Of a stretch of DNA of 52,082 nt, positions 34,770 through 44,357 are shown piece after piece. The DNA comes from Candidatus Blautia stercorigallinarum (lineage in GTDB: Bacteria; Bacillota; Clostridia; Lachnospirales; Lachnospiraceae). The number at the start of each line of letters is the position of its first letter. Position 1 is the stretch's first letter. The translations under genes were made by a program, and so were the position numbers. The notes below the pieces were generated by a model. That model ran no database searches. It worked only from the letters and a program-made list of their open reading frames with translations, and had not been told where the DNA came from. The DNA is taken from contig DXIQ01000032.1 in NCBI GenBank assembly GCA_019112785.1, positions 1 to 52,082 of the forward strand, written 5' to 3'.

Positions 34770-36218
34770 ATGAGTAGAAGTAGAGCGAAGCTTTTTGTTG
34801 AAAATATTGTCGTATATGGATTTGGTGGAATGATCAGTAAGCTGATTCCTTTTTTCATGCTGCCAATCATAACTCGACTATATCCAAGCTCAGAATATAT
34901 GGGTTTAAACGATCTTTCAACATCTTTCATTCAGTTTGCTTCAGCATTAGCAGTATGTGGTATGTATGATGCAATGTTCCGCCTTTTCTTCGATGATGAT
35001 AATATTAATATGCAAAGAAAAGTATGTTCTACGGCTATGGGGTTTGTTAGTACGACAACAATAGTATTAGCCCTGCTGTGTATAATTTTTCGAGAACAGA
35101 TTGCTGACTGGTATTATGGGGGCACGCAGTACGTAAAACTCGTTGACATTACTACAGTAGGGTTTCTTGTAAATTCGACGAATCAGATAGTTTCTGCTCC
35201 TACCCGAATCCAGAATAAAAGAAAAGTTTTTTTAATCACTAATACCATATCACCATTAATATCCTACACCGTCGCTATACCATTAATTTTAGAAGGATAT
35301 TATGCTTTAGCAATGCCACTTGCGACAGCTATTTCCGGTCTTATTCTGGAAATTTCTTTTGGAATTATGAATGCCAGCTTTTTTAAAACTTCATCTTTTG
35401 ATAAAGAAAAATTGAGAGAATTATTAAAAGTCGGACTTCCGCTTTTGCCGAATTTCTTAGTGTACTGGGTCTATAATTCGGCCGACAAATTAATGATCTC
35501 CCAGCTTTTGGGCACATCTGCAACCGGGGTATATTCGGTGGCATCCAGAATTGGTCATATTAGTAATTTGATTTATAATGCGTTTGCGGGAGGATGGCTT
35601 TATTTTGCTTACTCAACCATGAATGACGATGATCAGGTTCAACTGAAATCTAATATTTTTGAATATTTAGGTGCGATTGCTTTTGCTTCTACGGTGGCAC
35701 TTACAGCCGTTTCAAAATTGTGTTATCAACTTTTTTTTACAGAAGAATATTACGAAGGCTATATAGTGGCGCCCTATTTGTTTCTTGCACCGTTGCTTTT
35801 GATGTTATATCAGGTTTTGGCAAACCAGTTCACAATCATGAAAAAGACTTACTTAAATTTATTGGCTCTTTCAGTCGGAGCTATTTTGAATATAATATTA
35901 AATTGGGTAATGATACCGGCTGTAGGTATTGAGGGCGCTTCGATAGCAACATTGTTGGGATATATAATTTCTATTTTGTTATGTGTAATTATTCTGAAAA
36001 AAATGAAATTAATTAATATTAATGTTAAGATATATGTAAATGTGATTGTTTTTGTTTCTTTTTTTGCTGTGTGGAGAATTTTGGTACATGATAGTATTAT
36101 TCTTTCAATTATCTTCGGGATAATAGCAGAGTGTTTGTACCTATTTATTTATAAGGACATACTTGCATCTGTCATAGGAAGATTGAAAAAAAAGAAAAAT
36201 AGGAGAGGAGAATTCTAA
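34770..36218 (+). CDS. wzx: Wzx-type polysaccharide flippase
   Basis: A 482-residue protein with about 14 transmembrane helices, of the MOP/PST polysaccharide exporter family. It starts KLFVENIVVYGFGGMISKLIP, and shows PFFMLPIITRLYPSSEYMG, NSADKLMISQLLGTSATGVY and a hydrophobic C-terminus ending in a basic tail (RLKKKKNRRGEF). It flips the undecaprenyl-linked repeat unit to the outside. Its stop codon abuts the next start. Confidence 0.92.
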   Translation: MSRSRAKLFVENIVVYGFGGMISKLIPFFMLPIITRLYPSSEYMGLNDLSTSFIQFASALAVCGMYDAMFRLFFDDDNINMQRKVCSTAMGFVSTTTIVLALLCIIFREQIADWYYGGTQYVKLVDITTVGFLVNSTNQIVSAPTRIQNKRKVFLITNTISPLISYTVAIPLILEGYYALAMPLATAISGLILEISFGIMNASFFKTSSFDKEKLRELLKVGLPLLPNFLVYWVYNSADKLMISQLLGTSATGVYSVASRIGHISNLIYNAFAGGWLYFAYSTMNDDDQVQLKSNIFEYLGAIAFASTVALTAVSKLCYQLFFTEEYYEGYIVAPYLFLAPLLLMLYQVLANQFTIMKKTYLNLLALSVGAILNIILNWVMIPAVGIEGASIATLLGYIISILLCVIILKKMKLININVKIYVNVIVFVSFFAVWRILVHDSIILSIIFGIIAECLYLFIYKDILASVIGRLKKKKNRRGEF

Positions 36219-36784
36219 TGGTTTATCCAAAAGAGATAAAAGGTCTTACTGTTAGGCTACGATCTATAATGCCCGAAGATGCAGAAATTACATACAAAAT
36301 GCGTATGGATAGAGAAAAAGTCAAATATATGCATCAAATTAAAGGGACTGTAGAAGACCAAAAAAATTATATTATACAGCAACAAAAAAAAGAAGGCGAT
36401 TATCTATTTGTTGTGTTGGATCATAATGACAATGTCATAGGGATGCGTGGCATTTATAATGTGAAAGAAAATTCTGCAGAGAGCGGACGTACAATTGGAT
36501 ACGGAGATGCATTTCAAAACATGGAAGCTTTGCTTCTCGGATTGGATTTTGCTTTTGATATCCTTAAGGTTGATAAAATATATATGGATGCCGCAACTGA
36601 CAATCAGTCAGTACGCGGTATCCAAATGCAGATAGGCGCGCAGGAGTATAAGCGTGGTTTCCATGAAGGCATAGAATATGAATATGTTTTTTCCGTTCTT
36701 TCTAGAGAAAATTATCAAATATGCAGAGAAAAAATAATGAGATTGATTGAGAGGCATACTAATAGATTTGGAAGGAAAGAATAA
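36218..36784 (+). CDS. GNAT-family acetyltransferase (RimJ/RimL-like)
   Basis: A 188-residue GNAT protein: LTVRLRSIMPEDAEITYKMR at the N-terminus, YLFVVLDHNDNVIGMRGIY as beta strand 4, and YMDAATDNQSVRGIQMQIGA as the acetyl-CoA helix with the Asn-x-x-x-x-x motif. Located between the flippase and polymerase genes, it could N-acetylate the 3-amino group made by the FdtA/FdtB pair, since no FdtC-type hexapeptide enzyme is intact nearby. That role is inference. Confidence 0.75.
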   Translation: MVYPKEIKGLTVRLRSIMPEDAEITYKMRMDREKVKYMHQIKGTVEDQKNYIIQQQKKEGDYLFVVLDHNDNVIGMRGIYNVKENSAESGRTIGYGDAFQNMEALLLGLDFAFDILKVDKIYMDAATDNQSVRGIQMQIGAQEYKRGFHEGIEYEYVFSVLSRENYQICREKIMRLIERHTNRFGRKE

Positions 36785-36788
36785 ATAT

Positions 36789-38027
36789 ATGCATTTTCGA
36801 TTTACGCTAAGAATTCCCAAGATAGAAAAAATAATGTTGTTTTATTATTTTACCATGTCTATTTGGCGAGAGAATTTGTTTACTCATTTGCCAGGTGGAT
36901 GGATTTTGTGTCCGGCAACTCTTTGGTTTCTAATACTATTAACACTAATAAAGAAGCACAGGTGTTTGGGACGGTATATTGATATTTTACTTTTCTATCT
37001 TGTTATCTTTGGATTATTTTTCTTTAAATTTTGGGAAAATCCAGAGATGAGCGTATGGCTCACAAGGACATACGGGGTTTTAAATGTTGTAACATGGGGT
37101 GGTATTTACTCTTATGCTGTTATAAGATTGCAAAATAATGCTATGGATATTCTTGGGGTTTTAAAAAAAACAGGCATTGTATTATGCATTTATTATACAT
37201 GGAGAGCCCTTGAAGTTATCCAAAATGGTTATTGGACATATACTCAGTTTGATGTTGTGCGTCATACAACAAGCAATATGTCATGGAGTTATGGCGTATT
37301 AATGGCTATATGCTTTGTATCAATATATTTGTTAAGAGAGAAAATTAGATGGGTCATTATTCCGATTTTTGTGGGTATCTTGGGCATACTTGTCTACGGA
37401 AGCCGAGGGACATTGATCGGATTTTTGCTAGGAATTCTATTTTTGATTTTGATGCATAATAATGGGAAGATGAAATTGAAAAATTATATTTTATTATTTT
37501 TGTGTGTCGGAATGGCAATATTCTTGTTATCAGATACAGGATTAACCACAGTATCTGATTTGCTTAAAAATATGGGATTGAATTCTCGATTCATAGACAG
37601 TCTCCTTAATTTTAGCTTTAGTAATTTTGAAGAAACCTCGAATGGACGATGGATTATTTGGATGACAGTATTGAACATGATCCAAAATGGTCCTTTTTAT
37701 GGATACGGTGTTTACGGTGAAAGAAATATTGTTTATAACCTTGGGATGAGGTGGGGCTATTCTCATAACATTTTTCTTGAATTGTTGGTGAGTTTTGGTT
37801 GGCTAATTGGTTCTATAATTATAATTGTTATGATTATTGGTATTGTGCGTTTTTTTGTTAAAGTTAAGAATAAAGATGAAAGACTACTTTTTATTATTTT
37901 TTTGACATTGTCGTTTGAATTACTTCTTTCGAATACGCTATGGCTGCACGTTGCACCATGGGCATTGATGGCTTTGTATGTAAATCATTTCAAATGTACG
38001 CATTATACTAAAATGAAAATGTTATAA
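36789..38027 (+). CDS. wzy: Wzy-type capsule polymerase
   Basis: A 412-residue integral membrane protein with about 10 to 12 transmembrane helices and a large loop before the last ones. VYGSRGTLIGFLLGILFLIL and YGVYGERNIVYNLGMRWGYS, HNIFLELLVSFGW match the O-antigen polymerase/ligase pattern. It would link flipped repeat units. ATG 36789 follows GGAAGGAAAG; the in-frame ATG at 36747 would overlap the previous gene. Sequence between such polymerases is poorly conserved, so the call rests on topology and position. Confidence 0.8.
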   Translation: MHFRFTLRIPKIEKIMLFYYFTMSIWRENLFTHLPGGWILCPATLWFLILLTLIKKHRCLGRYIDILLFYLVIFGLFFFKFWENPEMSVWLTRTYGVLNVVTWGGIYSYAVIRLQNNAMDILGVLKKTGIVLCIYYTWRALEVIQNGYWTYTQFDVVRHTTSNMSWSYGVLMAICFVSIYLLREKIRWVIIPIFVGILGILVYGSRGTLIGFLLGILFLILMHNNGKMKLKNYILLFLCVGMAIFLLSDTGLTTVSDLLKNMGLNSRFIDSLLNFSFSNFEETSNGRWIIWMTVLNMIQNGPFYGYGVYGERNIVYNLGMRWGYSHNIFLELLVSFGWLIGSIIIIVMIIGIVRFFVKVKNKDERLLFIIFLTLSFELLLSNTLWLHVAPWALMALYVNHFKCTHYTKMKML

Positions 38028-38062
38028 TGTATGGCTGCGCATAAAATGAAAAGAATTTTGTT

Positions 38063-38204
38063 ATGAAAGGCTTGTTTGCTGCTCTATATAATTTTTCAAG
38101 AAAAAATAGGGGGGTATTGCTATTAAGGATTCTATTTGGGTGTGATATTCCAAAAGAAGCTAAAATTGCTAGTACAGTTCAACCTCCACACAGAGCACTA
38201 GGAG
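38063..38204 (+). pseudogene. 5' fragment of a serine-acetyltransferase-like gene
   Basis: The first 47 codons (MKGLFAALYNF, then LLRILFGCDIPKEAKIA and VQPPHRALGV) match the N-terminus of a capsule-type serine/hexapeptide acetyltransferase. Homology stops after RALGV near 38204. The reading frame runs on to 38245 through unrelated sequence, just before the IS630 end. The hexapeptide domain is missing, so the gene is dead. It may once have been the locus's 3-amino-sugar or O-acetyltransferase. Confidence 0.6.
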
Positions 38205-38244
38205 TGTTTTTTGCAACCCTCTTTTGGTTCTTCCGCATTTACTA

Positions 38245-39510
38245 GTATAAAAGAAATTAAATAACTGGCTAAATTTTTTCGCTTATGCTATACCGAAATC
38301 ATAAACGAAGAAATAAGGTATCCGTATGGCACACGCAAAAGCAATAACGCTTACAAACGATGACTTAGAATATCTGTAGTCTCTGGTTCGTCAACGTACG
38401 ATTCAGGCTCAGGTCGTTGATCGTGCAAAAATACTTTTATATAAATCTCAAGGTGCCTCAAACAATAACATCGCAGAACGTTTGGATGTTAATATCAACA
38501 CGGTTAAGCTTTGCCTTTCTAAATTTAAGGAAGGCGGCGTGCAGCGAGCATTATTTGATGATCAACGTAAAGGGCGTCCTGTTGAGATCACAGATGATGC
38601 GGTTGCCTGGATTATCAGTATAGCATGCCAGAGACCTTGTGATCTTAGCTACTCACAGGAACTGTGGACTTTAAAAAATCTTCGTCAACATATACAGAGC
38701 CACGCTGAAGATGCTGGATATCCAAGGCTGACTACAATTACACGACCTATGGTGCAAAAATACTAAAGCGGTCCGAAGTCAAACCATTTAAAATAAAGTA
38801 TTATTGCGAAAAGCGGGATCCGGATTCCGAATCCAAAATGCACAAGGTTTTAGTCGTATACAAACAAGTTGAAATGCAGTTCGACGAAAACGGCAATATC
38901 ATTGTCCAAAAGGAAGGTCCCATGGTTCACACGATATCCTGTGATGAAAAACCAGGGATACAAGCAATTGCAATAACAGGGGATGATCTCAGACTGACTA
39001 CCGAAAAAAGCTGCGTATATCGGGATTATGAGTATAAACGACTTGGAACACTATCACTCATTGCCGGGATTGATCTTCTTACAGGGATCGCAATTCCGGT
39101 AGTAAGCGAAACACATAAAAGTTCAGACTTTATCACGTTACTTGAGAAACTTGACCTTATTTATCCAGAAGGAGATATGATCAGGATCATTTGTGATAAT
39201 CATTCAGCCCATCGTTCAAAAGAAATCCAGCATTATCTGGCGATGAAACCGAAAGGTCGTTATGTCTTTGTTTTTACACCGAAGCACGCTTCGTGGCTTA
39301 ATCTGATCGAATGCTTTTTAGCAAAATGACAAAACAAATGTTAAAAGGCATTCGGGTCAAATCAAAAGAGGAATTGCCGAAGTGTATATATCAATATTTT
39401 GATGAAGTGAATGCAGAACCTGTTGTATTTCATTGGACATATAAGATTGATGATATATCCGAGGATGAAGCGAAAACTAAATGTAGCTAGTTAATTATTA
39501 TTCGATGTAC
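38245..39510 (+). mobile_element. IS630-family insertion sequence, decayed
   Basis: A transposase gene is flanked by imperfect inverted repeats: the left end at 38245 onwards and the right end up to 39510 share, in inverted orientation, AACT-x-GCTA-x-ATTT and flanking positions over about 35 bases. TA dinucleotides border both ends (38243-38244 and 39511-39512), the target duplication expected of IS630. The exact ends are my best fit, not certain. It lies in the wrecked acetyltransferase region. Confidence 0.6.
38326..39490 (+). pseudogene. IS630 transposase with stop and frameshifts
   Basis: Reassembled across three lesions, the protein is an IS630 transposase: helix-turn-helix NNIAERLDVNINTVKLCLSK, first Asp in ISCDEKPGIQ, second in IICDNHSAHRS and Glu in NLIECF, ending VFHWTYKIDD. 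Lesions: an in-frame TAG at 38377-38379 (a CAG would be expected), a one-base loss in the A run at 38756-38760, and a one-base loss in the T run near 39311-39315. The last two are homopolymer contractions. As read it cannot make an active transposase. Confidence 0.8.
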
Positions 39511-39543
39511 TAGCACGGTACGAACGATTTTACTGTATACGGA

Positions 39544-39974
39544 AAGATCGATGGGGATTTCTGTATGGCAGTGCAGAAGGAAGCGCCGTTTCCGGAGAAC
39601 ATCCCTGAAACTGGGGTAGAAGGAATCCGGCAAAGCTGAGAGGACGCGGCTACAGGAGGATATCTGAGATCATAAGGTATGCAGAAACGAGTATAGGGCT
39701 GAAAGACGGCACAGTAGCCAGAAAGGAAGCGGTACGGTGGTTTGCAGAGAAGATCATGGAACCTGACGAAGAACTCACAGCGTAATCGATCAGAAAAGAA
39801 GAATTCCAGGATCTTGCTGAGTTTCAGAACTATCTGATGTTGAGCAGGGTTCTAGAAAGGAACCGGAAGGAGGCGGGGAAAAGAATCCCTGTCAGCAGAA
39901 GAACGGCTAAGGGGAAGTATAGCGAAGCGTCCACTGAATCAGTGCTGTGCGGGATCGGTCAGGTCAGTAAATAA
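39544..39974 (+). pseudogene. Unidentified coding remnant between IS630 and a glycosyltransferase
   Basis: GC-rich compared with both neighbours. A coding-like frame can be followed if one A is restored in the AAA at about 39634: GVEGIRQ, then KLRGRGYRRISEIIRYAE, VARKEAVRWFAEKIMEPDEE, an in-frame TAA at 39783-39785, and a further tail to TAA 39972-39974. It could be part of another mobile element. I do not recognise the family. The rest of 39975-40229 shows no gene; an AT palindrome AAAATCA-A-TGATTTT lies at 40193-40207. Confidence 0.35.
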
Positions 39975-40241
39975 TCAAATATAAACAAGAGCTGTAGTCG
40001 GTAGGAGTATCTTCTATAGGGCATAGACTCTGTATGAAAGCTTGGCTGGCACTCAGTGTATGAATAGTTGGGACGAGATCCCTGTAGACACGGAAGGTTC
40101 ACTATCATAGCGAAACAGAGGGAAAATAGCCTTTATAATCATTGATTAAAGGATGCTTTATGAACTGCATCCATCTATCGTTATTCAGTACAAAAATCAA
40201 TGATTTTAGACTTGACATTATAGGATGGAATGGATATAAAT

Positions 40242-41321
40242 ATGAAAATATTGTTACTATCAAATGCAAGTAGAAATTTATATGGTTTTCGTAAGGAATT
40301 AATATATGAATTGTTAAAATGCCATTCCGTTTACATAGGAGCCCCGTTAGACTTATATGCAGAAAAATTGGAAAAAATGGGGACGAAATTAATAAATCTT
40401 CCATTAGATAGAAGGGGAAAGAATCCTGTTCATGATTTTGATTTATTTAGAAGATACAATAAGGAGATAAAACGAGTTCACCCAGATTTGGTTATAACAT
40501 ATACAATAAAACCAAATATATACGGAGGAATTGTATGTAGGAAGGATAAGATTAAATATGCGGCTAATATAACAGGTTTAGGTACAGCATTTCAAAAACA
40601 GGATATATTAAAAAAAATGGTGATGTTCTTATATAAAATTGCCTTATGTAAGGCTAAAGTCGTATTTTTTGAAAACTTTGCAAATGAATGTTTTTTTGTA
40701 AGCAGTCATATTGTTAGGAAAGAACAAACCTGCCTATTACATGGGGCTGGAGTTAATTTAGAGGAATATAGGTATAAACCATATCCTAAAGATAATGATA
40801 TATTTATATTTTTATTTATTGGACGTATAATGAAAGAAAAGGGTGTTAATGAATTATTTGAGGCAATGAAATTATTAATTGAAGATGGACAACATTGTAT
40901 ATTGGATATAGTGGGAGAATGTGAGGAAAATTACAGGCCGATTATGAAATGCTATGAAAAAGCTGGTTGGCTTAAGTATTATGGTTATCAAAATGATGTA
41001 GTCCCTTTTATTGAGAGAGCACACTGTTTTGTATTGCCTTCATGGCATGAAGGTATGGCAAATACTAATCTTGAATGTGCTGCGTCAGGAAGACCGCTTA
41101 TAACATCGAATATACCTGGCTGTAAAGAAGCTGTGATAGAGGGTGTTACAGGTCTTTTGTGTGATGCTAAGAATAGGGAAAGCCTTTATAGGACTATGAA
41201 AAGGATGATAACAATTGATTGGGATGATAGAAGAAAAATGGGAATTGAAGGAAGAAAACATGTGGAAAAATTTTTTGATAAAAAAAAGGTGGTAGAGAAA
41301 ACTTTGTCTAATTTATTATGA
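40242..41321 (+). CDS. Glycosyltransferase family 4 (PglA-like)
   Basis: A 359-residue GT-B glycosyltransferase. It starts KILLLSNASRNLYGFRKELI and has TYTIKPNIYGGIVCRK, FIGRIMKEKGVNELFEAM, DIVGECEENY, LPSWHEGMANTNLECAASGRP at the donor site and ITSNIPGCKEAVIEGVTGLL. It resembles the PglA/CapM type that adds HexNAc to a lipid-linked bacillosamine-like sugar, which would fit the PglF/E/C set here. ATG 40242 matches the family's usual start; ATG 40230 in the same frame is possible. It is isolated from the main block by insertion debris. Confidence 0.85.
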   Translation: MKILLLSNASRNLYGFRKELIYELLKCHSVYIGAPLDLYAEKLEKMGTKLINLPLDRRGKNPVHDFDLFRRYNKEIKRVHPDLVITYTIKPNIYGGIVCRKDKIKYAANITGLGTAFQKQDILKKMVMFLYKIALCKAKVVFFENFANECFFVSSHIVRKEQTCLLHGAGVNLEEYRYKPYPKDNDIFIFLFIGRIMKEKGVNELFEAMKLLIEDGQHCILDIVGECEENYRPIMKCYEKAGWLKYYGYQNDVVPFIERAHCFVLPSWHEGMANTNLECAASGRPLITSNIPGCKEAVIEGVTGLLCDAKNRESLYRTMKRMITIDWDDRRKMGIEGRKHVEKFFDKKKVVEKTLSNLL

Positions 41322-41505
41322 TTATTTATATCATATGATGAGGTATATAGTATCTGTAAATCATGAGCTCTATCGATACGATACTCTCCCAGGTAGATTT
41401 TTATAATTTAGTGTCCTATTTGAGCGCATTATATCATAAAAACTGCGGTCAGAAAATGAGCTAGTGTTTCTAGTCTATCATATACAGATAAAAGGTGAAG
41501 ATTAA

Positions 41506-43022
41506 ATGAAAGATTGTGCCAAAGATTATGATAAGGCGCAGATCCAGGCAGTGATTGACCAATATAGATTATCTGAAATTCTGTCAGAGTCCGAAGTGCG
41601 TTCAAAGTTTATTGTAGGCTTATCTGAAGCGCTGGGATATCCGTCTCCATTGAGAGGAGAGGAGTTTCCCGTATATGGGTATGCCGGAGGAGAATGTCTC
41701 AGGGCAAAAATGCTGATTTTATATTTTTTTCGGAAAGTTCTTTTGGAAGATACAGGCAGAATACCCAGAACAGCAAAAGGTGGGTAGAGGAACATAGCTT
41801 ATTGGTCATTGAGGCAAAGAAACCTGGTAAGATGTCAAAAGATTTGGGACAGGCCAGGTTTTATACAATGTGGACGAGAGCTGTGGCATATATCGAAACA
41901 GACGGAGAAAATTTTAAAGGATATTTTGTGAATCCCATATCATCGGATGAGGAAGTGATAGATGCAAAGGTTGATGAATTGCCAGACAGACCTGAGATAT
42001 GGAAGTTTTGCTATGAAAATGTTCTTGCAGTAAAGCAAAAAGGCCCCGGCGCCAGGAGCTCTTCCTCTCAGTATGGGGCTATGGAAGACCAGGTCTGCCA
42101 GATTATTACGGAGGATTCGGAACTGATGCTTCCGGAAGAGACGATTTCCTATATCAGGGACTGTATGGGAAAAAACGCAGAAGGATTAACGAATGTTCAG
42201 ATGGTAAGCCGTTTCCTGAATACAACAGAGGCTATGCTTCAAAATGATATGCGTTATGGTGTACCGTCATATATGCTGGATTTTCCCAGACATACATATG
42301 AAGGAAGTTTATATATTGACGATATGCTCTTTCCGCTGACAGATGGGAAAATTACGGAGTTTTATTGGAATGATATAGCAAGATATATATTTGAAAATGC
42401 TTATATTGTGATCGATATGATATATATAAAAGATCATTTAAATAACTTTGAAATAGGTTATCATATCCTGGATAAACGTGTATCAGACAGATTAGATCAT
42501 TTTGGGTTAGTTGGAAAATGCCTTGATGCGGACAGTCTCCGGATTGCTGTTGATAATGAGCATAAGATGCAGATGCTTTTGCCTTCCGGTCATCCGGGAA
42601 AGATGTGGAACAGCAGACAGCATGTGAAAAATATGTTCGGTTTCTGGCTGTCCGGGATGGAAAAACTGAAGGCTATTGAAAAATATTATGAGATGGAATT
42701 TCAGCTGCATAAGGTATCTGGTCAGGATGTGTTGAACGATCTGTATGAAGCAATCGATATAGTGTACAATGGAATGACTCTTCAGCAGAATTGTGAATTA
42801 ACTGTACCGGGAGATTTGTTTGAGGAAGATTTTCAGATAGACGAACCGGTTTTGATCGAGGAAAAGAAAGCGATCCCCCTTCAGGACAGAGTTATACAAG
42901 GCGTCGTGTTCAGACCGTACAGAAGTATATGGCTTCCGGGAAAAGTGAAATTTGCAGGGAAAAGCGCCGGAGAGATTGTCCGGCTTCCCGGATGCTGTGA
43001 ATATCGGATCGTGGAAGGATAG
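41506..43022 (+). CDS. Restriction-endonuclease-like protein (HsdR N-domain type), frameshifted
   Basis: Two overlapping frames (41506-41787 and from 41706 to 43022) give one protein of about 505 residues if one A is added to the A5 run at 41706-41710. The N-terminal domain follows the type I restriction subunit R pattern: SESEVRSKFIVGLSEALGYP, NADFIFF holding the catalytic Asp, and LLVIEAKKPGK with the Glu-x-Lys. The remaining 350 residues have no helicase motifs and I do not recognise them. The lesion falls between N-terminus and active site, so as read the nuclease is broken. It may be a stand-alone defence nuclease. Base composition returns to that of the operon's front part. Confidence 0.65.
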
Positions 43023-43116
43023 GGCCTGAAACAGAACCAGTGGATGTTTGCGATGAAAAGAATCTGTATGCAGAATTCTTTATATCCTGGAGAGGATTTG
43101 TTGAAAGGAAAGTGTT

Positions 43117-44340
43117 ATGAAGACACAGGGAGAGTTTATAACATTAGAAACAAAATGGCTGATTACTTTATTAGACACATATATAAATGAAGCGGGTATC
43201 GGACTCCCCGCTTCTTTTTCCTATGAGAAACTCTATGAGGCTGGGAAAAAACATAGTGTTCTTCCCATTATTTTTCAGGAACTTTATAAAATTGATCCGG
43301 ATTGGACAAGAGGTTCCCGGGAGTCATTGGATTTATTTAAGAAAGCCTATATCTCTGCCATATATCTTAGCAGTCTTCAGGATTTCGCCGTGGAGGAACT
43401 GGGAGATAAACTGGCAGAACAGGGAATAGGATATATCCCGGTTAAAGGCTGCGTCCTAAAACAACTTTATCCGGAACCGGAACTGCGTACCATGAGCGAT
43501 ATAGATATTCTGATACAGGAGAAAGACCGCTTAAAAACAGATGAGATCCTGAAAAATCTGGGATATGAGCGTCAGGGCCTGGGAAGTAATGTATGGACTT
43601 ATAAAAAGGGGATGGTAACCTTTGAAATCCATGTCAATCTCGCAGGTGGAAAATACTGGAATGATGTGGATTATATCGGATATTTTTCCGAGATTTTTGA
43701 TAAGTCTCATTCTGTAGGAGATAAAACACAAAGGCGGCTGTCTTTAGAAGATCATTTCCTGTTTCTGTGTTTTCATCTGGCGAAGCATCTCTGTTCCACG
43801 GGAGCCGGTATAAGGATGATCCTGGACATTGCCCTTTACATAAAGCATTATGACGGGCAAATGGATTGGCAGTATATATGGTCAGAAGCTGATAAATTAC
43901 AGCTAAAAGAATTTATTGAGACTATGCTGTTTATATGTCAGGGCTGGTTTCATGTGAAAATTTCAGCTTCTGTAAAGGATCTGGATCCCGGAACCCTGGC
44001 GGTTTTTGAAGAGTATGTTCTTTCCGGAGGGGTTTTTGGATTTGAAAGAGATGACAGCATCCGAAGGCTTCGCAAAGGAATCCGGAAAAAAGGGAGTAAC
44101 CGAAACCTGTTGGTGAAGTTAAGAGCCCTTCTCTACCTGGTATTTCCGGACAGGTCCCATATGAAGGACTTCCTCCCTGAACTGGAAAAATATCCTGTTC
44201 TTTTGCCGGCGGCCTGGGTAAAGCGCTGGTATCTGGGGATCAGGAATAAGGAGAGAGTGAGAAGAAGCTTGGAAAACTTTAATGAAAATGTAGATGCTGC
44301 TAAAGGGCAGTGGGAATTGCTGAAACGAATTGGGTTGTGA
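43117..44340 (+). CDS. Nucleotidyltransferase-fold family protein
   Basis: A 407-residue protein of the uncharacterised nucleotidyltransferase family (NTP_transf_5 type): IPVKGCVLKQLYPEPELRTM, then SDIDILI with the paired aspartates that bind metal (near residues 128-132), and FEIHVNLAGG with a further acidic position. The rest is helical (HFLFLCFHLAKHL, typical of the family). These proteins occur near capsule, peptide-modification and mobile loci; their substrate is unknown. The next gene begins 17 bases later, so the two form a pair. Confidence 0.7.
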   Translation: MKTQGEFITLETKWLITLLDTYINEAGIGLPASFSYEKLYEAGKKHSVLPIIFQELYKIDPDWTRGSRESLDLFKKAYISAIYLSSLQDFAVEELGDKLAEQGIGYIPVKGCVLKQLYPEPELRTMSDIDILIQEKDRLKTDEILKNLGYERQGLGSNVWTYKKGMVTFEIHVNLAGGKYWNDVDYIGYFSEIFDKSHSVGDKTQRRLSLEDHFLFLCFHLAKHLCSTGAGIRMILDIALYIKHYDGQMDWQYIWSEADKLQLKEFIETMLFICQGWFHVKISASVKDLDPGTLAVFEEYVLSGGVFGFERDDSIRRLRKGIRKKGSNRNLLVKLRALLYLVFPDRSHMKDFLPELEKYPVLLPAAWVKRWYLGIRNKERVRRSLENFNENVDAAKGQWELLKRIGL

Positions 44341-44357
44341 GAGGGAGGTACAAGAAG

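Noticed and set aside
39544..40120. Group II intron 3' end
   Set aside because: I could not find the conserved domain V sequence, nor a reverse transcriptase frame nearby.
41694..43022. A separate gene starting at ATG 41694
   Set aside because: Its first residues replace the expected sequence before NADFIFF; joining to the 41506 frame at the A5 run restores the known nuclease domain order.
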